64,000 nt of DNA from Spirometra erinaceieuropaei (lineage: Eukaryota > Platyhelminthes > Cestoda > Diphyllobothriidea > Diphyllobothriidae). The stretch lies in contig CACRXP010000192.1 of the NCBI GenBank assembly GCA_902702965.1, positions 202,719 through 266,718 of the forward strand, written 5' to 3'. Positions 54,059 through 64,000 of the stretch are shown here, piece by piece (position 1 is the stretch's first letter; each line of letters opens with the position of its first letter). The position numbers and the translations under genes were made by a program. The notes beneath the pieces were generated by a model that saw only the letters and a program-made list of their open reading frames with translations, made no database searches and was not told where the DNA came from.

Positions 54059-57000
54059 GATGTTTCCTCAGTTTCTACAACCTTCCGAGTCTTTAGCATA
54101 TAGCCTCAGTAAGTTCTATGCGAATAGCCTCGCTGACAACATAAGTCAGCATACTGCTGTTGAGTAGTGTTTCCTGAACATGGTCAGGAGAACGTTTGCC
54201 AAGCACCCATCATTATGACTTCACTTTCATTATTTTAGACGGCTTGTACATTTTGAACATCACTTTCTATATGACAGCCGGTCAACGGACTGTTGCACAA
54301 ACATACCATAAACTGCGTACTCCGCAACCCAAAAATTTGAGGTAGCTACTCAACTTTGGTTGATTAAGAACAAAAGTTCACAGGACTAGAATAATGCAAC
54401 CCTTCGTGCTCGAAAATATTCCAGAAACCACCTGAAATGCACCAAATAGGGAAAATTTCAATCCAAGACAGTCAGCTCTCATTGCGACTGGGATATAAAC
54501 GGATGGCATTGAAATGAAAGGAGGTTTCATGTTATGTACAGATATGAAAGACCAGCGGAAGTGCTTCAGCATGTTCCGTTTTCTTCTGCCTGTCATCGTC
54601 GAGAAAAAATACGATTCAGAGTGAGTAACGCCTATGCTTATTACATGGCTCGGGTTTCCCTTGCGAAATTAAAAAGGTTCCTACTGGCCGTTCTTGATCC
54701 TAAACTATTCACGAGTCCGACCAAGGGTCAATATTTCATTCGATCGTCTACTGAACTGTACTCACCCTATATAAATTTACTTGTCTGACAAAGATATGCT
54801 GAGAACACACGAATGCTTGCCTACGCATCTTCGAAACTCAGACAGATAAAGTAGACTGGTCCAGCTGAGGAAGTAGACAAGTCGCACTTTTATCCAGATA
54901 GTCGTTGGCAATAACTTTCATACGCGGACCTTGGGGTTACCACACTGAAAGCCATTCCTCATTCTTTAACGGCAAAGTCATAGAAAGGGGCATTCGGAAT
55001 CTCTCAACTAAATTAACAAGTTGTTGCAAATCCGAACTTATTGATTAAGAGTTGGTAGTTTAATTAGGATAGGGTACATTTCAACCGAGGAGCCACTTTG
55101 TGCAAGATAAGGTTTATATGCATGAAGTATCCAACAAAAGTTTTCTTAGTAGCAGTCCCACTGTTTCAGTACTTCACTCGATACTGTTTACTTCGCTTAA
55201 AACTTAGTATCTGTTTCACAAATAAAAGCAACTACCCGAAAGCACTGACAGCGGCCAATCTTCGGCATCCAAGGGTATAACGCGTTGATAGAGTTGGTTT
55301 GCGTCTAGATTAATTGCATGAAACCTGGGTGAGGCAATGATTCTATAATAAATGCGAAATTGCGCGATAAGAAATAGCCGTGAGCAGTCTTACGGAAGGG
55401 GAACATTGTGGATCATCTCAGTAAACATCCGGTTGTTGTTCTCCGACATAGTTCTCCCCTCGCCTTCCTCGATTTCATTCGCTCATCTACGGGCTGTCAC
55501 CTTGGGACGTTACTGCAGTTATCGTCATAGATGCAAGTGAACTGTTACAGGAATTTTTACAGACCTGACATGTCGCAAGGAAACGTACTCATCGCCAAGG
55601 GGACATTGTTATACCCTTCGAGGGCCTATAAGGTAGCCGCATTCATAGGCCGCTCTCTCTAAATTGCTGGATAGTGATTACATGTCTAAGTACATCAACC
55701 TGGTTCCACCGAGCTTCCGCCAATAACTCGAGAATTCACAGGCGGCCTTCTAAACTTTCAAGGGGAATTTTATTTCCGTACCACTGTGAAGCTGTTTCGA
55801 GGCTTTAGTCAAACATCAGGCACTGCTTTAGGACATCAAAACCACTGCTCACAGTTGAGGGCCACGTGACCGGCGCGGAGAGGGCGCCTTTCAGAGCAAA
55901 CTCCGCGGCGGTCCTGCACTTTAAGGAGACTACAGCGAACGTTAAGTCGGTAGAACTGTTATGGTAAGTGCATCTATGACGCACGTAAACTCATTATTAA
56001 CCGAGGGAATGCGACCAGTTTGCTTTCCTACCAGGAAGTAAATGCCATGTACTAATTCCCATCGCCGTCGTCAAAGGAGACTGCATTTATTTGCCTCTAC
56101 TTGACAGAATACGCTTAGTGGGGATTTTTGAGTGCACTGACTCGAGAAGAAAAAGTCGTTTAAGGTTCCGGAGAGGAGCTTTATCCCAGTGAAGAGGCAT
56201 CACTTACTGCTGTTCCAGCTCACGGACCGTGATCTGACTGTAATTCCATCAACAAATACGCACTATAAACTGTTAGTTAACGGCGCGGCTACTAAGGGGA
56301 GAGAGTAGAAATTATTTGGTGTTCGTGGGTGGAAAGAGGAAGCCTGACTATGGAGATAACGCTAGATCGAGCGATCTTGAGAATTGTCCATTGCTGGGAG
56401 GATTAAGCCGCTGTTACGCTCTCATCGGTAAATACTTGAATTGAATTAGGATTCTCAGCGCTGCCGTTAGAAGTGTGGTAAGAGATCTGTAAAATACTCT
56501 CCTGGGTCCTAACTGTCAGCAGGGAAGCCTGGGCCGATTTCAACTTTAGCAAAAAAAAAATCCAATGAGGGCATGCGAATACCATTGCTATTTTAGGGGG
56601 GAGATCAAAAATTCGGGATTACACGGTAGACTATCCGACTTTACAGTTTAGAAATTCCGTAATGAAAACGTCATTTGGGGGATAGTTACTCGATGCGAAC
56701 ATCGTATCTGGGAAAATCTACAATGCTGTTATATACCATATTTTGTAAGAGAAATTTTTAATTATCTTCAAGTAGGCATCTGTGACATGTCCTGCGCAAC
56801 GCGTAGGTCAAGAATACGATTAGATCAAACAGGAATTCTGGTTTCCAGAAACTTAAATGTGCCTGAAACAAACATAAAATAGCAAGACCCCGAGTACTGT
56901 GCAAATCACCGTCTTCTTTCTTGGTACGAGAATTTTATCACTGGGGATAGGCCAGCAGTATTCAGTCATATGAACATCGTATTTGTTTTCTCAAATGCGA

Positions 57001-57405
57001 CCGATGTCCATTCCCGGGATCATTCTACCAAATTATGGGCTTGGTTATAACCACATAGAAAATCTATTAATACGAATTTTTGGGAAGTAAGTTAAAAAAT
57101 TTACAAATTCTCTGAATAAAAACAAAGAGATAAAACAAAGATAGGATGGGTCGAGAATTGTTTAATCATTGATCGGCTAAGTTTTAATAAAGATGTCCAA
57201 GCGAATTCAAGCTTTTAACCTTCCACTAAGCTTGCAGCCTTTGTGAGCTTTTTACACACATAAATTAATTTCGAAAAGCATTCTTGAATTCGATACGCCT
57301 GAAAAAACTGTGGCCGGCAAAAAATCTGATGAAAAACTCTAAAGTTCCAAAAATGTCCTCTAGAATCCGAAAACTGACCCAAGCGTCATATCAAAAATAA
57401 AAAGG
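54059..57405. other. Non-coding stretch, nothing recognised
   Basis: More than 3 kb without a recognisable exon, RNA gene or named repeat family. Open frames are at most 84 codons and featureless. Confidence 0.35.
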
Positions 57406-57821
57406 ATGAGTAAAAAGGGAAAAAAGCTATTCGAAGTCGTTTTGAGTTGGTTGAAAGTAGCAATTCGCTTCGAAATGCAGGAATGTATAAAACTCAATAG
57501 CTCGTGCCGAATGAGTAAACTCGACTTATATGAGCAGATGATGCATGTTCATTTAAAGTGGACACGTAGGGCAATGACCGGAAACTTAGCTACCAACTCT
57601 GAGGGCTGGATGTCCTCCAGATGCGGCGTAGCATACAGTATGTCCACCCAGTAAAAAACGTAGATTTGCGAGTCCGAATGCGCTCTTATTGGAGAGAGTA
57701 TGTTTTTAAAAACTTTCTGGTCGGCGAAGTAAGGGAAATATTAGGTGTCGCCAGCTCACATTTCGAGCACTTATCTACTAACCAAAAGTTGGCAGAGGAG
57801 CACGACCAGTTCTGCAGATAG
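57406..57821 (+). other. Two abutting open frames, possible broken gene of unknown function
   Basis: An ATG-started frame of 82 codons (57406-57654) is followed in an overlapping frame by 66 open codons (57621-57821). Joined across one shift they would give about 135 residues, rich in Lys, Arg, Glu and Leu, as for a helical protein. I recognise no family and there is no splice signal at the junction. Chance open frames are the main alternative. Confidence 0.2.
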
Positions 57822-57920
57822 ATAAAATGTTTTTCGTAAAACTCTCGTATTCTTTATGGTGGTGACGACCTTCGTTAAATTTTAATTCACCCTTGAATTG
57901 GACAAGAAAGAAATTACCTC

Positions 57921-58050
57921 CTGGTATTACGGATGACCGCGGCTAAATGCCGGGGGTACTTACTCCCATGCCTCAACTTCAAGCCCTATCCTAACATCAA
58001 CCTTAAATCAAATCCTAGCCTTAACCCCAACACTTCCCTATCACTAAATC
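57921..58050. repeat. CCTAA-like array with family T arm (T5)
   Basis: The arm ggtattacggatgaccg (57923 on) matches the arm at 50914 (gtattacggatggctgggg) for its first dozen bases. It is followed by a short degenerate array of cctaac/ccttaa words (57977-58046). No right-hand inverted repeat was found, so this is a truncated unit. Confidence 0.55.
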
Positions 58051-59661
58051 TAATCTCTTTAAAATTTAGCGCAAGGAACGTACATTTGGACCACTGCCTT
58101 ACGGGATCTTGAAATGCACATGGATGCCTTCTCGCCGTCGTTCTTGATCATTTCCCCTCAAAGGCCGTCTGCGTGTTTACTGATTAACGACGCTCTCGAA
58201 TTCATCACAGTACTTGAGCGTTTTTGCAATGTAGTTTCCATGGCCGAAGACGACGGCTTGACCGTATATTTGTTGACCTAAGCAGGAAACCTTATCGGCG
58301 AAGAAAGTGGGTTTCCACAATAAAGGCGCTTGGAAGGTTAGTTAAAAGTGTTTGCTTTAAGATTACGTTAATAATGTATGTACTTTGGAGATGAACACCA
58401 ACGACCGTCGTATGAGGGCTAGGGGGAAATTGCATTTTTTTGCGGATATACTTGCATGATGTGTAGAAATCGGCAGCAGGATAAAATAAAGATTGTCAGC
58501 TGACATTGTTGTTGAGTTTAAGGACGTGATAACGCGCGGATTTAGCGTTTAAAATTTTGGAAGAGGGAGATAAACGTGCTGTCTCAACGACTTGAGCCAT
58601 GTGGAATAAACAAACGAAAAATTGCTATTTCGTTTCACGAAGATTGCATACCTAATCTTCACAAAAACGGACTGCAATCCTATTCCACAGTGAAGTGCGC
58701 TACAGGACGCAGGGGAATTAAAAAGAGCTTAACGGACAGAGCGTTGTCTTTTTAGTAGCCTGACCAGTTTCGAGCTCAGTTTTGTCCATATTTCTCTGAC
58801 GACTTCTATCAGTTGAGGCTGGTATGAAAATGCAGCACAAGTGTGTCAAAATTTACAAAACGTCTCATCTCACTCGAAAATCAGTCCAAAGATATATACC
58901 AAAACTCCCAATTAATAATGAACATTTTTAAAACACAAAAGAAGTGTCCAGAGTAATAATGCTCTGTTTAAAAATAACAGTTCTTTTTGGGACATCGGAA
59001 ATGCCGAAAGCGCCAAAAATCATGTCGAATGAGTAGACATAACTTTAAGAAGTGTATAAATATTGTTCATGTAAATGACTGAAAACAAAAAACAGTTGCA
59101 GTAGCCTACTGCTTGAGGGTAGCCCCTTAATCGAGTTTGAGCTTAGATATCCTTCAACATTTGGGGCGAAATTAGACATGGCGGTTAGTCAACAGCCTTC
59201 ATTTCGAGTACAGATGTCAAAACTGTTTCACAAGAGTTTGTTGCAGGTTCTTCGTTTTCGTTTTGTGTTAAGTGCGATTGACCAAGGGAAGGCAGATTTC
59301 GTTTGATTCTGCCGACAGAGGCATCACAGGATTGAAAGATTTTATAAAGCAACATGCTGCCAGACCGGTCAGAGCCTATGAGATTTGAATAGGATCGATC
59401 ACAGGCATACCATTTTGAGCGTATCAAATAAGTTTTGTTCCGTAAAATTCCTGTTTAATTCTAGGAGACAGTGAATTCCGTAGAGTCGCTGAAAGTCCTT
59501 AAAGTACCTTCGAATACATTACGGTTTTCACTCGATTGTTCCTAAAGGTAGATTCTGTCCCAAACGTTTATCCGAGCCTTCAAAATATGTTATTTCGAAA
59601 AAACTTTGATGAAGTATTGAGTTTTTGATATTCATTTTTGTGCTGATTTCCGCTTGGGTCA
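58051..59661. other. Non-coding stretch, nothing recognised
   Basis: No gene or named repeat seen. Confidence 0.35.
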
Positions 59662-59663
59662 TA

Positions 59664-60650
59664 CGGTAACTGTGTTAACTCATGAAATGTTTACCAAAAT
59701 TCTGAAATGCATTTCGACTCGTAAAGATTGCTTAACTGCAGCTGTAGTACTAGTTATTGTACAACATAACCCGAAGATATTTTAGCTACTTCGAGATGCC
59801 GGCTTTTGAATGGGCTTCGTATGGGCCAACTGAAGGAACGACAGTCTGTAAAATGATTACTTGAGTAGTGTGCATCTGTTAAATCGATTTTTGATAACCT
59901 TACAAACTCAGATATATATTTTATGGAAAATACGCATGATGTTATTCATTTCTTGCTCATATGAAAGAAAACTGCGTTTTTGTCATATTAAATGCTTAAG
60001 AGAAGGGCATAATTCGGTTTTAAAAAACGTTTTCAGTTTCTGAATGATTTTGACCCCACCTGCCTTTGCACTTGCATCCAAGGCTTCCAAACAACACGTT
60101 GTATATTTTCCGTGTGCGGACAATTACACATTTCTCTATGCTAATAAGAGGAGACTATATGGGGTTCATAAAATGTAACAATGGATTTGAGCGATGTTGT
60201 AAACTTCACAAGCAACATTAGTAAATGTAAAGACATGATGTTCCACGAACGGGCTTTTAAGGCTTAATAAACCTCATAATTAGAAACTCCTTTGAAACCA
60301 AATTATACCCTTCTTCAAGCAGAAAATATGAAACAACGTAGGCTTCCCCCAAATGATCAAAACAATGAATAATTCTGTGCGTATTTTCTTTGAAATATAT
60401 TACAATTTGTGGGGCTGTCGAAAATCAGTAATCAAGAATTCACACTTCTTAGGTAATCGTTTCTACAGAATGTAGTTTTTGCAGTCGGGCCGAAAGAAGT
60501 GTATTCAAATTCCGGCATTTTGCAGTAACTAAAATATTTTGCGATTATGTTGTATGGTAATTAGTACTACAGCTCCACATAAGTAATCTTTTCGAGTCAG
60601 AACGCACTTTAGAATTCCGGTCAATACTTCATGAGCTAGCACACCTACTG
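59664..60650. mobile_element. Family C foldback element, complete copy, TA flanks
   Basis: A 987-bp element flanked by TA at 59662-59663 and 60651-60652. The left end cggtaactgtgttaactcat is a diverged complement of the right end atgagctagcacacctactg. Inner arms (actcgtaaagattgct against agtaatcttttcgagtcaga) remain complementary. The shared frame is frameshifted in the centre. Confidence 0.85.
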
Positions 60651-60652
60651 TA

Positions 60653-63600
60653 GTCGCAAACTCACTCAAACGCGAAACCCCGTCGTCGAGAAAAAAGAAC
60701 GGCCACGGCGAAAGTCAGCGATAATTATGCACTGGATCGATTGTAAAACATGCTCTAATGAATTGTGCTTTTAAACAGCGCGTGCCGCAGGCAAAAGCCC
60801 ACGTACGTTCTCTTTTCCCAAGGTTGGGTAAAGGGGAAATAGGAATGTTTAAACGTTTTTTTCATTTCCCTGAAAAGACTGGTTACTTTACTGCCACGAA
60901 GGAAAAAATGCACTTTTCTCTTCACATTGGGTAATCAGCACTATCGTTTCTCAATTTTAGGTCCCGTTTTACCAATGTTGGCGCACAAAGAGCGGCCACA
61001 TAAATGCTAGAATATCGTTAAGACTGATAATACTTTACCAATTTCGTTTCTAAGTTATGTCGTGGCCAAGACTTTACTACATCAAAAGTATCTTACCATG
61101 TACTCAGAGTATAATATTGTCTTTTATTGATGAGCCTTTTTACGATTACTTATGGGATATTTGCCAATGCAGGAGAATATCGATACGCTTAAAGGAATGA
61201 CTATTTGTGGGTGTTCCTTTTTGCTCTTTAAAACATGAAATCTGACTTCATACGAATAATAAAACGCTTGATTTTCTAGAAAAAGACGTGCTTTTTTACG
61301 CCTTGATTCAACTGACTTACATGGATAAAAAGGCAATTTTTAAGTGGGACAAATTTTGTAGGTAAATATCCCAAGTTTAGATGACTCTCCTCTCGCATTT
61401 AAGCATGTATGGATGCGTAAACGTAGTCTGGAACGGCCACTAACGAAGACATTTTTCAAATATGCAGCAATATAAATTCCCGTTCGAATTTGCAAACATT
61501 CTGCCTGATAAAACTACTTAAAAACATATTTTGCATAACAAAACATTTTCCTGAACAGATTAGGCAATTACCTAAAATTCGCAACGTTATAAGTGCCCCG
61601 AAATGATCACCTAGGTCTCCGTCTTCACTTTTCACGGGCTAGTTCATATGGATATAGCGGTCAGTTTTTACTCCAGATATACCGTTCTTTGCAAAGACCC
61701 TACAAACATATTGTGCTTGGGAAAGTGTTTTGTGCAGCGTGCCAATCTTGCGATTAGAATAAAGAACACGCAAAAGAACCCATACGGTCAATCTGAATTT
61801 CAGCCAAATGCAACGCCTAATGTGTTAATTTAGCTGGCGATCATGATACATCAATGGTAACTACTTCCCGACGGAGACCCAGCCAGAAGATCGACTGGCT
61901 TAAAAGTCAGGGCTGACTGAACACATGGATTAAATCGAGTAATGTCATCCTAGATGAAAATACCTCCGAACTTTAACACGTTTTAATAAGTGGATGGAAT
62001 TTTTGCCTCGATCGGGTGCACGACGCGATTTAAACTGGCGTCTTCTCTTTCAGTACCTTTAAAATTCAACAACTCGGCAAAAATGCGGTTGATATTGTAA
62101 GAGCCTGAACAGAAGTGCTGCGCGGGAAACGTGGATAGGTAAAAAAGGGCGTGCGTTAAAGACGACGGCTTAAAGCGAATACCCGCTAGAAGCTGCGGAA
62201 CGGAAATTTGACATTCTATCATCGCTGTCCCTCTTCCCTAGTTACGCATACACATTCCTCTGCTGTAACGCAGGAAGAATTGCTATTTGGCTAATTGAAA
62301 TTGAATATTCTTTTCGTTTACCCACCTTAAACGACAGTGTCATCAACTGACTTTGTTCGTGCGTCCTTCAGGAAGAAAAGAAAATTACCGCGTTAGTTAT
62401 GGCATAAAACAACAATAAACGTCACACACTACCTGCGCTGGATTAGCGTTTTTGGTGAGCTTACTGCCAAAGCCCCTATCCAATTTCAAAATAAATACAG
62501 ATGCCTTTCTTTAATTCTCACACGCTCCAACTCTACCAGACTCTCGGTTCAGTCTACGGGGTCTGCTGATGAAAATGAACTTGTAAGTCAACTGGAGTTC
62601 TCTCCAGAACCCACGTCATAAACATCTTGAATAATTGCTCGCAGGTCGTCACTCACGTTTCCACAAGAGAAGACTGAACAAATGAAATCCTTTTCTACTA
62701 CCTCCCTGTCCGCCCTTACCCTTTGAAAAACCGTAACTGTGCCAGGTATTTCGACAAATTCAATTTCCGAAGTGCTATTTAGCGTTTTGCTCTTCTCTCT
62801 GTATAAAGTTTAATAAGTCGGCATAAAGATTGGTGGGTAAAAAAACTGATTGCAACAAATTAACTCCATCCACTTTGCACAGTAATGGATTTCAGGGCTG
62901 ATCACCGGACGCAATACATAACAGAAACGTTTTGGCAAAATTTTAGGAATTGGAGGATTTTAGCATGTCTGAGATGATTGTCGGATTTTCATTTAGGGAG
63001 CAATTTGGCGGTCTTGACGGCCGAGTATTGCAGATTAGGAGAGGCACTTGACACCAAGATATACCGGAACATCGTTTGGCAGAAGGCCTATATCCTTCAC
63101 TTTCTTCAAGAACTGTGTCGAGAAAAGTGCTGAAGTTTCTGAATCAGCAGTTCGAATATTGACATATGGAAACAGTAACATAAGCTGGTCTGTCAGAGGT
63201 GCTAGATGGGATCGCTTTCGGTAGGAATGGTCTGGCGTCGTGCACCAGATCTGGCATATTTGTAGGCATAAAAACTGACCCGTAGAAGCTGTGAGATTAC
63301 GTTGGATGCGGACGACTGTACACGCAGGAACACCGAGTGCGTGTGACGCAACCCCCAGGTCGGCACTCATTTGACGAGATTCTTGCAAGAGGTGATAACC
63401 GCATGAGCCACGAACTGGCTGAGTCGCCGTTCTCCGACCGGCAGTCTATCAACCGGCGTAATGACTTTCCCCCACTACATTTCGCGTTAAAATCTTGACT
63501 GGCCACATTGATTATCTACACGGTTAGGGTGTCAGTGAGGACGGATTCCAGCGGCATCATCGGCGAGCCATTCGTCGAGTGATTCTAATCCTAGTAACTA

Positions 63601-64000
63601 ATACTGTTGACGAAATTGTACCAATTAACTGCTAAGGTGCGGACGACCAAACATTATCTCACCAATTAGGAACGCCCAAAATGAGTTCAAGTCCCGCTAG
63701 TTCTGGTGGGTTATGCTAGCCTAGCGAATGCATCTCATCTGTCATTTCAATCAGTTCTAGTCCCTGATCAGGAGCCAGGGAATAAAACTCCCGTTGTAAC
63801 AATCGAGTTTCCTACCGCTCGAAGCACACAACCCCAAAATCTTCCTGGGAATACAAGATCTCAGGGTCACGTTTATTTTCATTCTCTGTACGTTTTCTGC
63901 GTGGAACTTTGGGTAGGCAGTCGCATAAATTCGTCGTAAGCATTCACATGTCGCATTATAGCACCTCTGTATCTAGAAGGTAACGGCTTTATAGAACATT
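60653..64000. other. Non-coding stretch, nothing firmly recognised
   Basis: No family A, B, C or T copy was seen. A minus-strand frame (63035-63388) has a short Q-E-S-R-Q-M-S-A-D-L-G-V segment that recalls the helix-turn-helix of Tc1/mariner transposases, but the rest does not follow through. Confidence 0.3.

Noticed and set aside
63035..63388. Minus-strand 117-codon frame with a transposase-like Q-M-S-A-D-L-G-V segment
   Set aside because: The resemblance to a Tc1/mariner helix-turn-helix covers about a dozen residues and no catalytic motif can be read nearby; too weak to call.

Overview
The window looks like 64 kb of a repeat-rich animal nuclear genome. A parasitic flatworm, probably a tapeworm-like one, is my best guess. 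That is an inference from three things: AT-leaning sequence with very few coding stretches, abundant degenerate copies of several dispersed repeat families, Penelope-like retroelement relics and TTAGGG-like arrays; a single uninterrupted rhodopsin-type receptor gene of invertebrate neuropeptide-receptor style; and two assembly gaps (28745-28835 and 53985-54058). Nothing bacterial (operons, ribosome binding sites, CRISPR) is present.

Only one convincing intact protein gene is visible: a 375-residue, single-exon class A GPCR at 34580-35707 on the plus strand, with a 13-codon upstream ORF just before it. Broken coding relics are a fibronectin type III-like domain with an internal stop (about 1765-2032), a mariner-type transposase (about 18860-19508), and two GIY-YIG ends of Penelope-like elements (about 23930-24780 plus; about 25745-26360 minus). 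I recognise no other gene, though small exons of intron-rich genes could be missed.

Most of the identifiable remainder is repeats. Family C is a roughly 1 kb foldback element with long inverted arms and TA flanks (seven copies: 1174-1452 half, 2159-3150, 7928-8909, 32045-33160, 38078-39070, 51620-52432 truncated, 59664-60650); it carries a shared reading frame of unknown nature. Family T consists of TTAGGG-like degenerate arrays, three of them (10047-10475, 10968-11340, 50657-50974) bounded by inverted repeats and sharing an arm sequence; 57921-58050 shares part of that arm, and 5330-5492 is array only. Family A is a SINE whose head resembles tRNA-Arg(TCT) (3243, 16196, 30305 inverted, 30613, 37195). 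Family B is a longer GC-richer dispersed repeat (at least eleven full or partial copies). There are also a 122-bp tandem satellite (42530-43335), a 74-bp minisatellite (231-378), a 329-bp tandem duplication (52433-53090), a 319-bp direct duplication (831/1454) and microsatellites.

The GPCR sits in a roughly 4 kb stretch (33163-37190) where I recognise no repeats, between a C copy and an A copy. The transposase relic belongs to the superfamily that uses TA targets, so its active relatives could have mobilised family C, but no terminal-repeat match between the two has been shown here. Repeat boundaries are read by eye and are approximate unless a TA duplication is quoted.
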